From Nymphaea colorata (lineage: Eukaryota > Streptophyta > Magnoliopsida > Nymphaeales > Nymphaeaceae), in assembly GCF_008831285.2 (NCBI RefSeq), contig NC_045147.1, positions 10,535,427 through 10,599,426 of the forward strand: 64,000 nucleotides of DNA. Reading direction: 5' to 3'. The notes under the pieces were generated by a model. That model did not search any database and was not told where the DNA came from. It saw nothing but the letters and a program-made list of their open reading frames with translations. The stretch's first letter is position 1; every line of letters begins with the position of its first letter. Of this stretch, positions 38,240-51,002 are shown piece after piece. The position numbers were made by a program, and so were the translations under genes.

Positions 38240-40984
38240 CCACCCAAGAATGAGATAAATGAGACATCACATGTGGGAATTGTTGCAAGTCTTGTGGGGA
38301 TTGAGTGCTTGAACCGTCTGTGATATTAGACTTCTTCAGGGATCATCCCACACTTATTTTATTAGGCAGCTCTGTGAATGCAGATAATTTCAAGTTAGAG
38401 AGAGAAAGAACTATATTCGATGGGTGATTCTTATTTGATGCCTCTAAAAATCTCATTCGTTCGAGGTAAAAATATGAGAGAGAGAGAGAGACGGCTGACG
38501 ACTGAAGAAACAGTGGACTTTCTGTCTCTGTAAGCAACTTGTCGTGTCATCTAAGAAATGGTGACATTGTAAAACGAGGGCTTGAAAAGCTTGTCGATGA
38601 GATGGGAACGAGAGAAAGAAGCAGTGGCTTACAATGTGTCGCCACCTCATCTGACATCAGGGCGGCGGATTCGGAATAAAGAGTTGGTAGCATTTTTAAC
38701 TGTCCATCGTCCGTTCATAAACCAACCCCTTTAGAAGGGTGTGAATGGTGCGAACTTGGGTTGCATATTTCTGATTTAGTTGGATTCTTCTCATTTATAG
38801 TAACCGACCCCCAGATTCAGATTCATTTTCAAATTCGAACTCGGAGTGGACACCTTATATAGAATTGATCAAACATATGATCTGCAAAGTTCATCCTTTT
38901 GGTGCTTTTCTTTCTCAAAAATTGTTCTAGTTTTTCCTGAATTTTTACTTGTTGATGCACTCATCGCGTTTATGTTTGCCTATGGAATATATATAAACTT
39001 TTCAATTCAACCTTCAAAGCTGCTGTAATGCAGGCACGAAGACTTTGTACCTTTTTTTTTTTTTGATCCATTACCATAAGTAGTGTTATCAGCGACGATG
39101 CATAATTGCATATAGTAACATGTGGTATTAGCCTCTTACCGATATGATATAAGTTAGATACAGGTTTTTTTTCATCTTTAAAATAAAATTAAATTGTTTT
39201 ATTATATTTAAGTATTTATATTGTTCGGCACGCGGCAAAAACTAATACCATATGTCTTTTCCCATCGAGATCAGAAAAGCTAGTGATGATTATAGGCAAT
39301 TGCCTACACTTGCTTCACCAGAAGACGAAGACCATGCTGAAACCATTTTTCACATTACCATGAAGAATTAGTTAGCATTTTTCATTGATCAAATACTAGC
39401 GCATTTTAGTGTTTGAAACATCATTTTGTTTCAAATACCTTTTTTCAGTCTCCAAATGAATCTAATTAGGTTAAGCCATAGGTTTTTTTAATTCGACTCA
39501 TGAATTTCACAAATTTTATTCTTTTGATTTTTCTTTTTTTTTTTTTTCTGTTGCCTTGACAGTTTTGATTCGTCTCACCGTTCATTTTATATAAGAAACT
39601 AAAACCATTAAAATGACTCCTTTACTATTTTCTTTTCTAGAAAAAGCTTAAGTTGGACGCATCCTTTTTGTTTTTTTAATATCAATTATGTTCACAACCC
39701 GCTAATAATATAGAATTCACTTATCGATTAAAATTTCATTTCATTTTACTTTTCGGAACCAGATTACAAGTGAAAAGTAGAATCACTTAACAGTAGAGAG
39801 AGAGAGAGAGAGAGAGAGAAAGAAAAGCCTCTTTACATGTCGATCACCTATGAGAAAAATATGAAAGAAACTGGGAGTGGCCTCGAGTTGGGCAAGCGTC
39901 ACAGTATCTCAACGTTAGTGCAGTTTTTGTCTGGAAAAAACAGGAACAAATGAAGATGATGTGATATAATAATAGTAACAGATGCACTGCTCACTGACTA
40001 TGTTTCCGGTTTGCTCGATCAATCATGAGTGTCTGGATTAATTCGTAAGGTTTGAGTTTCACCTATCCAAGCATGCAGGTTTAGTTTATGGAATTATTTA
40101 GGTGTCTCCGGTGGAGAAAATGCAGTCCGGTTATTCAGCAAATGTAGATTCGGTATGCAGCTTTGCATGGATTTGACTTGAAAAATGCTGCTTTTTAACT
40201 TGCAGGCCGGATCTGAGCTTGGCCTGAGAAAGTAACGGTATAATTTGAAACGAAAAGTGATCTTCATTAGATGAGATCAACCAGATTGGAACTTGGAAAA
40301 CCTAAAGGATGAATAACAGCCATGGAGAAGAAGAGGAGGAAATATATATATATATATATGTGTGATCCATGGAAAAGGCAAAAGCATGCAGAATCAGTTT
40401 AGAGTGATTTCAGTTGACTTTTTTGGTGCTGAAAAGTTAATGTCATGTGCATTAATGGAGAACAATAAGATGTTACACCCATTTAAGAAAGCAGCCATTT
40501 GAAAAGTTGAAGCCCTCCTTCTTTTCCCTTGCTCTTGGGTCCTAATGAATGTGTTGTAGGACCTGAACGGTTCTATTGTATATCCTTGAACTCAAATGTT
40601 ACACAATGCTACCATGTAGCCAGGAGAATCGAACTGAGGACACATTGACATAATATATTCCTGACTATGGTTGTCTATATAAGATTATACTGCATTAATA
40701 TGATAATATATTTCACATCCAAGTAGTTCATTTTGCAGTCTCAACTTATAATCTATAACCGCTTCATCTATGTTAACTTTCAACCATTACAATCTTATTA
40801 CGCTGCCAAAACTTCTTATCATACCACCAATCCAAGATCTTATTATAGTTTGCTGAACCTGTATTTCATACAACAAGCGGACACTTCCACACAATTTTCT
40901 GCTTTTATTCCGTCTTTGTTTCTTCCACCATCATAATGGAATTAAGCAAAAGACATGAAACACCAGTAAAGCTGTGATCCCATC
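38240..40984. other. Intergenic region spanning the duplication junction
   Basis: Upstream DNA of peroxidase 1, the junction at 38869/38870, then the copied CDC48 3' flank and the DNA downstream of peroxidase 2. (GA)n runs occur at 38474-38492 and 39795-39819, and a (TA)n run at 40342-40360. No coding frame supported. Confidence 0.55.
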
Positions 40985-43900
40985 TCAGATCTCTCTAACT
41001 GCTGGAACTTGAGAAATGAAGAGATCGGCAGCAGTGGGATTGATGACATGACAGTTGCGCCTGATCTCCCCTTGAGTTCCTGTTAGCACTTCGATGTTTC
41101 CCATCTTCACCATCGACTCTGCGAACTTCCTTGCCCACCCGGATGGATTATTCACATTGTTCATCACCTGTCACAAAATGTTAAACATGTGACTAAGCTC
41201 TTAATCTTTCTTGCAAGATGTGAATAGGGGTTGTTAGGTTTGTTCTAAAAATTGGGGTAGATTCTTTGGCCAACACTCCTTAAGTGTCTCACTTTGTCTG
41301 TTACCTAAAGTAAATCCGACTTCTTAGTTATATACATGGGCATCCACTGTTTCTCAACCTTTCCACTTGACTTACTCCAAATTTTTTATACTTAAATCGG
41401 GTAAGCAAAGTCGGTGGATGAGCAGTTTTTGGATGTAACCATTATAGCGTGAAAAAGTGTGCTGAATATGAATTATCTTGAGCAAACAAACCGGAAAGAG
41501 CGTTTAACAAGAACAATGTTATGTTCTTAGTGCACATAAAACACATCTTCTTGTTTTAAAAAAACTAATATGTTGTGATAAAATATACCCTTCTTAGATT
41601 CAATAATCAAATACTGGACATAACCATACTATGTTTCGTGTAACAAAAGACATGGTGTTCTTAAAGCATGTCTCTAAGGTCATGTAATTCAAAAACACAG
41701 TACCGTTCTTACCAATTGCCTTCAAAGGGGTGTTTGATTGCCTTTAATCTAAAATCCTCAAGATTTGGTATTAGAAACTATCTCCTCCTCCCATCTTAAT
41801 CTTAAATCGGACATTTTCTCAATGTAAAAAGATAAAATAAAGTTTTTACGTGTGATATGTTCTATCTGATCTGCAGTTCTTAGTTTGAAGAACAGTTTAT
41901 TTTATCATAAATCTTTTACGATATCAGCGAAAGCATGTTACGTCAGATCTACATCATATCTGTGGATTTCAAATCTCAAGTAACCAAACACCCACTAAAG
42001 GCGTGAGCTATTAAATGATGGTGGAAAAAAAGGGTATGAGACCAATTCTCTCCAAAAATAACATTACTTCTACATGAACTTCATTTGCTTTACGAAAAGG
42101 ACACTCACAATTTGCATGGAGGCACGGGAGGTCAGCAGCGCCTGGTCAGAGGTGAAGAGACCCAGTTTCCGGAGCAAGCCCACGTAGTACTTGTTGTCCA
42201 GGACGACGGGGGTGATGGTGTCCATGGGCAGCACCTTTGGGTCCGTGAAGTTGCTGTCGGAAGGGCACTGGCCTTGCAGGAAGGTCGCGTACTCGAGGTC
42301 AAGGGTCGGGTCCACCGGACTGGTGCTGCTGGCATTGTAGAGCCTATTGGTAAAGAAAGCACAGTGGGCCACCCCGATCGAGTGCGCCCCGGACAGGGTC
42401 ACCATGTCCTCATCGGTCAGGTTTTTTTTAGCAAAGCTGTCGATGAGCTCGGTCAAGTTGAACAACGGCGACGGGCAGGTTCACTAGTGCCTCGTTCTCG
42501 ATCGAGACGCGCCCATCGCGCCGGCCCGACGGCACCTGGTACTTGATGTTCCCTACCAGCGCGGCGCTGTCGCGGGCCGCGAAGGCAAGGATGTCTGCAC
42601 AGGAGACCGTGTTCGGGCAAAGACGCTCGAGCAGCGACTTGGCCCGGTCAATGACCTCAAACCCACGGAGGCTTAGGTTTGGAATCGAGCTCTTCTCTGC
42701 GCTGTTGTTGGGCGTGGAGTCAATGAGCACCGATCCATCGCAACCCTGAACAAGTTGAATTGTGCCCCAAGGTAAATATCCAAAATAACGTGAAATTAAA
42801 GATAACGTTACTCATTACTACATGACTAATAATTGTAAGTGGTTTCTAAATGGCTTATAAACAATTTTTTTTTTTTTTTTAGCTTGTACTTAAAGAAAAC
42901 CAGGCTGCTGCACTCAACCACACGGCTCGTAGGTACTTAGGAGTCCTCAGATATCTTTTAATGCATACTGTTGTCTATTATTGTAAGTAAGTTGTGTTTG
43001 ATTTCTCGAAAATCTCAGGTTCGAGGGGATCTGAAATTAACGATAGCTGAATAACGTGGATCTCAAATCCATGTAGCAAACGCATAGATTTGGGGTATAT
43101 TATGTTGCTCTCGTGGTAACTGAGTCGCTCAGCGATTCTCATGATGGTGAAGATCTAGAAAATGGAACCGAGACTATATGTAAATCAGAAACAATGGCTC
43201 CCAATGAATTTAATTTAACTCACCTCCATTTCCAATTGATCTTTTCACAACCGTAATACACTTGCTGAAGCTTTCTTTCTGTCCTCTCAACCATGCATTC
43301 ATAGAAATCATTTTCCACCAAACAAAGATTTTCCTCTCAACTCGCAAGTTCTTCATTTTTTCCTCTTTGAATCAATATAGTCAATGTTCAAAGCATTTTC
43401 CATGTTATGTTGCGAATGTGGTAAAACATATTCCCACCAATAGCGAAGGTACTTGTTGGAAGGGGTGGGCCACTGCCCACATCAGCCGATCAAAAATCTT
43501 ATTATAATGTGCTAACATCGCATTGCTATGACTCTAAAATTATAAAGCAATGCCCACACCAAATTTGTGTCACCAATGAAAGTGCCTCACTGATGAAAAA
43601 TCCTGACTCCTCCATTTGTTCTCACTTTTTACCAAGGTGGTATTTTTATAGTTTTACCAAGAGAATTTTTATAGATTTTACTTTTGCCCTTAACCAAGGG
43701 GATCTTTTTTATCATTTTCAACCCATAACACATAATCCTTTGTTAGCAGCCATTAACCCATAACATATAACTTGTCCTTCTTCCCTTTCTATTAATTCAC
43801 TGTAGAAGTAGATGCAAGAAGAAAAATTACATGCAAAATCAAGCAAATTAAACAGGCTAGAACTTACCCTCACAAAGCAGTCATGGAAATGCATCCGGAT

Positions 43901-44074
43901 CAGGCCGGCTGCAATGCCCGGGTTGCTGATCACAGCGCTTGCAACGCTCAACTTGACGATGGTCTCCGCAACCGGGCACGTCTGGTTGTAAAATCCGACC
44001 TTCAGACCTGCATGGCTGGAGGGAAGGAGGACCAGAAGGGGCAGGAGGAGGAGGAGGGAGTGCTTGAGAGCCAT
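40985..44074 (-). pseudogene. Class III peroxidase, frameshifted copy 2
   Basis: Exons (minus) 44074-43868, 42745-42109 and 41167-40985 match copy 1. Exon 2 is 637 bases instead of 636: copy 1 has CGGCGGGGGCAGG where this copy has CGGCGACGGGCAGG (42465-42478). The extra base shifts the frame after NEALVNLP and brings a stop about 15 codons later, before the proximal His. Both halves otherwise look healthy: signal peptide [29 protein letters not shown], and downstream [15 protein letters not shown]. Splice borders are intact. The C-terminus also differs (QVPAVREI here, QVASS in copy 1). Either a recent pseudogene or a one-base sequence error; if repaired in reality it would encode about 341 aa. 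Confidence 0.88.
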
Positions 44075-44123
44075 GACCACCAGAGGTTCAAGATAGGCAA
44101 CTGTAGCTGCCAACTCGTGCACG

Positions 44124-44136
44124 TATATATATAAAG
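44124..44136 (-). promoter_or_regulatory. TATA-like box of peroxidase 2
   Basis: TTTATATATATA on the minus strand, about 50 bases before the ATG at 44074. It overlaps the only other in-frame ATG (44122), which supports the downstream start. Confidence 0.6.
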
Positions 44137-44273
44137 TCCTCCAACCAAGAATGAGATATCACATGTTGGAAATCTTGGAGTTGAAGATTTGGTAGTCTTA
44201 GGGGAGTGAGTGTTTGAACTGTTACTTATTCATAGATCAGCAAGCACTTTATTTTATTACGCAGCTGTGTGAA

Positions 44274-44276
<3 letters not shown>

Positions 44277-44329
<53 letters not shown>
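44277..44329. repeat. (AT)n microsatellite
   Basis: About 26 uninterrupted AT units, roughly 200 bases upstream of the peroxidase 2 start. Absent from the matching place in copy 1 (38390-38400). Confidence 0.95.
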
Positions 44330-44330
<1 letters not shown>

Positions 44331-45746
44331 TTCCACTGGACCGCTGGGTGGTGTCATTGGACAGCAGAAGGGCGAACTCTCCCTGCTTTTTTTCTTTCCT
44401 TTTTCATGATTGCAGGGCACCGATGAAGAAAAATAAAAAACAAAAAGAAATGAAAAAAAGAAAGACACATTCCATCAAAAAGAAACAGATGCCCCTCTTT
44501 TGATGTGTCCAAAAATCTCATCCAAACGGAGAGTCAAGGCATCAGAGAGAAAAAGAGAGAGAGAGAGGAGATGGGGGGAAGAAGAAGAGACAAAAACTGG
44601 TTCATTTAGCTTTCATGACATTCATAATCTAAAGTTTAATATTCTTCAATACCATCATGAAGAGGTGGTTATAACACGCCACCCAACCCAACTAGTTGTA
44701 CCACCCATCACTTGGTTGAAAATAACAGAGAGATTGTAAATAGTTTGAATTCGAGTGAACTCTAGCTTTTTGCCTGAGTTCGGCTTAATCAGATGTGATG
44801 AACTGAAGTGATCACGTTTTATTGATTCTCAGCATCATATAGGATTCATAATCTGAATCCTATTAGTGATAGATCCAAATTGCTTTATCAAATCATACTA
44901 AGTCGATTTAAAATCAATATCCAATCTATTTACATCTAGGGTCACTGTTACTGGCTTTTCCGATTAAGAGTGATAATAGTATGAACTGCCATTAAGATGA
45001 GAAAGATTTTGTCCAAAACACTACACAGCAAGCTCTGCCGTGTGCTGTTAAGGAGAATGAAACATTCCACAGTTTCAGGTAGAATGCTCTAACAGCCAGG
45101 CAGGAAGTCCATGACGTCAAGAAATTAATGATTTGTCAATAAAATTTCCTCAGATGATACCTCGTCTTCATTAAATGAACAGCTATTTTTTAATTAATAT
45201 GCGCATTGACATTATAATTCGGATTTTGGCAAGCCTGTTCATTAAATGATGATCTCAGTTCTTGCGTAGGTGAGTTAACATGAGGCCACGAAGAGATTGA
45301 AACAGCTCGAAAACAGTATTCAATCTGATACCAACTCCATTAGCAACAGCTGGTCAAGCTCTAATCTGCGTGCTTTCACCACTGTGGCCCTCAATCGTCA
45401 TCATCATCGATCAACATCCTCATTCTCGAGCCTGGAAGAAAAATAGGGTCTGAACAAGTCATTTTTCCGTCGGAAACTGATCTGATTCGACGAGGTAGAT
45501 GAATAGAATCAAGCGAACTGTTAAGATATTAATCTCCCCAGCATCCTCTTACTGGAACCTAAAGACATTAGGAGCCTGCCTCCTCTCTATATCTAAAGAT
45601 ATAAGCCAAGGAGTTTTGGTCCTTTTTCCCATTAGAATTCTCTCCCTACCCATCTCACTGTGCCAAATCCTTAAGTGGTAGACCCACAAAGAATACTCTT
45701 AGATTTTGATTTTTTTTTTTCCACATGGACAGCTCAGAATAAAAGA

Positions 45747-45940
45747 GGACAAAAAGTTGTAAATTAATGGTAGAATTCTAAAATGTCTTGTCTTCTTTTT
45801 TTCTTTTTGTTTTTTCTCAACCATCAATTTGGAAAACCAAAGGCCAAAATATAATCATTTAGTTGAGATGGATGGTTAAAAAAGAAAGAAGATTGGACAT
45901 TTGGGCCATCTAAATATAAATTCACAACTTTTTCACCTAA
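45747..45940. mobile_element. Fold-back / MITE-like inverted repeat
   Basis: The left arm from about 45748 (AAAAAGTTGTAAATTAATGG, on to CTTGTCTTCTTTTTTT) pairs imperfectly with the right arm read on the minus strand from about 45937 (GAAAAAGTTGTGAATTTATA, on to CCAATCTTCTTTCTTTTTT). A clear target duplication was not found, so the class is open. Confidence 0.5.
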
Positions 45941-48900
45941 CCATCAATGTGGAAAAAGTCAAAAGCCTAGACGATAATTAATTTGTGGTTTTAATTAATT
46001 TACATGTGAAATGCTTGAGTGTCACACGCACTTCCCAGATGCAAACCCTAATGGCCTTTTTAGGGCAATGTCAGGAACCCTGTTTAGAATTGAAACGAAC
46101 TTTGAACCACTTGTTGATTCGAATCAGTGCCAATTCAAGAGTGCCATGTGCTCATCTTTTAACTATTTTAAAAGAACAAGGTTTTTTATGAAACAATTTT
46201 TTATTTATATTAAAAAAAAATAAGCATGCTTTGCCATTTCTCAGATGCATTGCTGAATCGGCCGATTTGGCGATTCCATTCCAATATCAATCCTGATAAC
46301 AATATTTGGGGAGAAAAAGTTGCGATTGCAGTTGCGCATGACACGCAGTAAAGGAGAAATAGATATTTTTGGTAACTTTTTTATAAAAAAAAGTTCTTTA
46401 TAGTCTTTTTACTTTTTTAGGTTTTTATTTTTATCTTTACAAAAAGTTTTCCTTTTTCATTATTAAAAGAGGGTATTTTAATTATTAACCATATTGTGAA
46501 TGAAAATTCATGCACCAATATGACGCATATAACCAGGTTGGTTTGACAGTTGAGAGCCATATGAGTGTGGAGCGGTAGCATGCATTTCATAAGGGTTCAG
46601 TTAATATTCTAAGTTGAAATATAATGAACGGGTTGTCAAGGTACTGAAAGCAAACTTGGTATTCTGGTAAAGAGTGGGAACTTCTGCTCTCAGCCTGATA
46701 AAAACCCATCTTTCTTATCCTAAAACTGTGGTTTTTGTGGTCCTATTGATCATACAGCCGATATACAATTAGATTTTGTGCACAAGAGACGTGCAGAGAT
46801 GTACAATCTAGTTTGGATTTTACTAATTTTAGTTGTTGGCTTCCCAGTGCAATAATTTTGATGCTTATTACATGATCTAAAATCTAATCTCTGTTTATAT
46901 TTTTCATCAAAAGGCAAAACTGTTCAAGGTTTAAAAGCTGATCCTTATTAAATCAACTTGAACACGACCTCCACTAAATCAACTTGGAAGATTTTTTCAG
47001 AAAAATGGACCCAAACAAGAAACAGAACTAGAGTCCTTGCGTACATTTTACGGCAAATTTGTACATACTTAGAGAGAGAGAGGGAGAGATCATTGATAAT
47101 GAGAGTATACAGGTAGATGAAAGTTGCCATTTTGGAACGTATTTTCTGCATCAAGAAAAATAATGGCGGCAGTTGAAATTAAGCTGCCAATGTGAAACAA
47201 GGAGGAGTCGGTGAAGAAACAGACGGAGGTGGAAAGCGCCATGAGGGCTCATTTAAATGCAAGAGGCCGACAGTAATGAGAACGCAGACAGAAATTTTGA
47301 AGAGGCTGATCAAAAGCGACCATCATATGAATAAATGAAAGCCTGAATAGGGAGGTTAGGTGATTCATATCCCTTCTCACTTTTCTTCCTCATCAGCAGC
47401 ATTCTGCAATTTGGATAGCTATTCACCCTACAATTTTAGATTTTACAACTTATAGAATTCGAAGCTGGTTATATGCATATGCACATTGTGCACAAGTCCA
47501 GGTGCATGACAGGTACCCTTAGAAGTGGGTCCGAGCCCAATAAAAGTGGGCCATTAAAACAGGTATCATGCACTAAAAGGCTGGGCTGCGCGCATAACTA
47601 GGTCTAAGTCTCTCCCACGCAAGATAAAAGAGACAATTTAAAGAAAAGTATTGGGATTACTTAAATGAATTAGCTAAGTGGAGAATGGTGCACATCTAAT
47701 AGCAATTTTTACAAGCAAAATAGAAAATTAAGATTCCAGTTTATACTTAAAGATGGTAGTTTCCTAAACAAAATCTCTTGCCCGACTCTAGTACTGCTGC
47801 TTGTAATTGCTAGTTTCTCTTGTTACAGGGATGTACAATGAGTAGAACCAACTGGAGTTCAACTCGAACTCGCTTGTGTAAGCTCGACATGTTTAATAAA
47901 CAGGTCAAGTGCGACCTTGAGTTATGAGTCGAGTTCGAGTTACACAAGCCTAACTTATTTAAACACGACTCAGCTTATGTCTTCTATGTTCCTTAATCTT
48001 CAAGGACATGTCAGCAATTTTCTATGAATTTTATTACCCTTTGTATGGTTCTTATTATTATTATTATTATTATATATGTACATATATATATATATATATG
48101 AATCAAGTGACACAAGCATAAACAAGTCAAGCTGGAGCTGGAGCTGTCCTAAGAAAGAGTGTGCTAATTAAATGGTTTCTTTTATTGCATGCGTGATTTA
48201 CACCAAGTTTGTACGTAATTTCCTCTTTTTGCCACAGGTTCTGGCTCTTGAAGTCCACTTTAAGCATAGAATTCAGTTTCGGGAATCATTTATGTGATAT
48301 TGGTAGGAATGTAGACCATGATCGGGACTCGGGTCAGATATAACTTTTATTATGGAATCTGACTTAATCAGATTTTATGCAGTGATTAGATTAAGGTAAA
48401 GAGTCGAACTCAAAGCCTATTTTTATATGTAACCAATCAAGATTTTTATCATATTCGCCCATTTGGATATTCGCCTATGAAACTATGTACTGAACCAGTA
48501 ATCAATTAAAATATTCAGGCAGCTTAGCTAGATTGGCATAAACAAATCCAAAATCCAAAATCCTTTCATGACTTCCTTCAAATTATAAATCAATGAAGAA
48601 GGGCATCAATACGCAAGTTGAAGAACAACAGCAAGGATTATTCATCAACTCATGTGGGATCGCGGATAAGTTGAATTAAAAGGTAACCAATGATCTCATC
48701 TTTCTTTCGATATTAAACAAACTAATATAATTTCAAAACGTACGAAAAGACAAACTACCAAAAGAAATTGTGTTTTCTAACGTGTTCGATCCGTTTTTGT
48801 ATTTGAAGATTTCACAAAGGACAAAGCTTGCGTCACAAACAAGAGAAAAGGTGGAAGACTATTCTTGGATTCTGATTAGGGACAAGGTTTGGTTCTTCTC

Positions 48901-49333
48901 TGACAAATTCTTCTTTGTTTTAACCAGTGCTGTACAATTGGAAAGTCCATTCAGTGACCAATTGCAAATTGTTATAATTTATTCTTAAAAATGAATCAAA
49001 TATTACATAAAAATAGTTAAAATTAAACGAAAGAAAATTTTGAAAACTTGAAGAGTATATGTGACACAATGTGATAAACCGAATCATTTTGCCACCTGTT
49101 TGATTCAAATCAACCAATTGGACCGATTTTTCAACACTGGCCTGGTTTTAATTAACATGGTTTGAGTTACACCTAAGTTGGCCTTTATAGATTTCAGAAA
49201 TTCCTGTGAAGGGCAATACTCTTATCATTTCACCACTTATGATGATTGTTAACAAGAGAAATCCATGGCCATTGTCCTATCTTTAATCACAGCTAAACAT
49301 AATTCTCTTGGTTGTGGAACAAATAATTGCTTT

Positions 49334-49541
49334 AGGAGGGTTCTTGATAAAAAGAACACATTGTTCTCACATGCTCTCACTACACATGTTTCAAGAACAT
49401 AATGTAGTATAATTATATCCAACGTTTGATAGATGGATAACAATATCCGTGATCATATTCAAATATGAACATGGTCAAATCATGAATATATTCTGAGAAG
49501 TCTTTCTAGAATAAAACGTTCTTCTTATCAAACACTCTCTA
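49334..49541. mobile_element. MITE-like element, GTTTGATAAGAAGAA family
   Basis: The left end AGGAGGGTTCTTGATAAAAA and the right end read inward, TAGAGAGTGTTTGATAAGAA, are imperfect inverted repeats. They resemble the ends of 50184-50457. No coding capacity; target duplication uncertain. Confidence 0.5.
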
Positions 49542-50183
49542 AAATTAGGTGTACTCTTTGAGGCACTGGAAGCAGTCCTGGTACTTAAGAAAGGGGGGGA
49601 TGATGGGGGGCTTTGGTTCTCAGCTAGGCGGTAGGATAAAAAACTCCTTCTACTCATTGTGAAAATCATATGTACTTAGATATAGTATCTTTTAGAGGTT
49701 AAGTGTCGCTTTTTTTTGCCCGACACAACGTGTTTTAAGGCATTTTTATTTGATAATAGAAAAAAAAAATGGACGGAAAGTTGGTTGATGTTAATCAGAT
49801 TCTTCAGGGTAATTTGGACTTGGATCTAAACAGTAGCACTCGGATTTGGATTTAGAACTTACAGTTTCGGCTCCATTTCACCTCTTTAGACAACTAAGGA
49901 GCCAACAATTGATCTCCATTTGAAATATTTCCTGCCTCATTATCATCATCATCTGTTTTCAGAATCAGTTCTAATCAGCCAATCCATGTGATCATCGAAT
50001 TTCAACAACGTTTCGAACTTTTAATTTCTTACGTAATTATCGTCCTTTAATTTTGCGTGTGTACTTCTCACTTGCAAAAACCAAGACGGATTTATTTACC
50101 CAAAGTCGATAGATGCAGTTCAATTACCTGTACCACTATCGTAAGCAGTTCATATGTCGAGGCCCAAGCACTAATTAATTAAC

Positions 50184-50457
50184 AAGGCGTTTGATAAGAA
50201 GAATATTTTGCTATTTGGAAATATACTTTTTTGATAAATGAACTAAAAACTCTATGTTTTGTTACAGAAAACATAAGCTGACTAGTTCATAGATCTAGCA
50301 ACCAAACACAGAACACAAGCACGCTATGTTATGTTTTCCGAAACAAGAACATGGTGTTCTTAAAACCTGTGATATAGGAACATACGTTTGAAAAACACAT
50401 GAACAGGGAACATGAGTTTCAAAAACACGATAATATTCTCGTTATCAAAACCCTTCC
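50184..50457. mobile_element. MITE-like element, GTTTGATAAGAAGAA family
   Basis: The left end AAGGCGTTTGATAAGAAGAA pairs with the right end read inward, GGAAGGGTTTTGATAACGAG. The interior contains GAACATGGTGTTCTTAAA, a sequence also seen in peroxidase intron 2 (36225-36240 and 41650-41665), so related copies may sit in those introns. Target duplication not resolved. Confidence 0.55.
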
Positions 50458-50822
50458 AATAAATGTGTTCCAGCTTCCCCGTACGACACTTCCCTGGTAA
50501 GTGGAACTCAAGGAGGACATGAAACACAAACAGGAACCGAAAATTGTTTTGGGTCGAACATTCAAAGCGATCTAAGAAAGCATTGGCTTACACACCATAT
50601 CTAAGCTTTAGAAGTTGAATATCTAGACATAGCTATCAATATGAAAGTGATTCTTTCATGTTTATACCAATGCCATCAAGCTAAATGCAAATTTGAAGAT
50701 TTTTTTTCATGGCAATGTTTTTCCTGCCTTTATTTTGATCCTTATGTTCATAAATTTTGAGCACATGATCCGCCATGCTACGTTACCCAATGTACATATA
50801 TACTATTATCATCAAACCCAAC

Positions 50823-51002
50823 CAGGGGCAGAGCCAGAAAATTCTGTCTAGGGAGCATTAGTTATAAAATTTTAAATTTTTAAAAGGTGCCAATATATAA
50901 ATGAGAAAAATTGCCTAAAAGTATCAATATAAAAACGAACAATTTTTTCTTTATCTGTATAGACAATTGTCCATACAGTGCCCACACCTGCCTCCGCCCC
51001 TG
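50823..51002. mobile_element. hAT-like MITE, 180 bp
   Basis: Ends CAGGGGCAGAGCCAG and, read inward from the right, CAGGGGCGGAGGCAG. Flanked by AACCCAAC (50815-50822) and AATCCAAC (51003-51010), an 8-base duplication with one change. Interior related to the element at 33693-33855. No coding capacity. Confidence 0.85.

Larger units (their letters stand above)
33277..38869. repeat. Segmental tandem duplication, unit 1
   Basis: Starts inside the CDC48 3' flank and ends upstream of peroxidase 1. Matches unit 2 in the same order: CDC48 3' flank (33277-33600 with 38870-39160), GA microsatellite (34308-34322 with 39798-39819), peroxidase exons 3, 2, 1, and promoter (the DNA near 38245-38480 matches that near 44150-44540). 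Unit 1 has its own extra GA/GC-rich DNA at about 34760-35210 and a complete hAT-like MITE at 33693-33855. Confidence 0.88.
38870..44540. repeat. Segmental tandem duplication, unit 2
   Basis: Second copy of the CDC48-3'-flank plus peroxidase block. The first ~150 bases are nearly the same as 33277-33430. It differs by extra DNA in peroxidase intron 1 (about 42830-43650) and by an (AT)n-containing segment upstream of the gene (44275-44490). The right end fades near 44540. Confidence 0.85.

Noticed and set aside
38157-38288. 44-codon N-terminal extension of peroxidase 1
   Set aside because: It lies upstream of the TATA-like box, and the signal peptide begins at 38156; the same extension is not conserved in copy 2.
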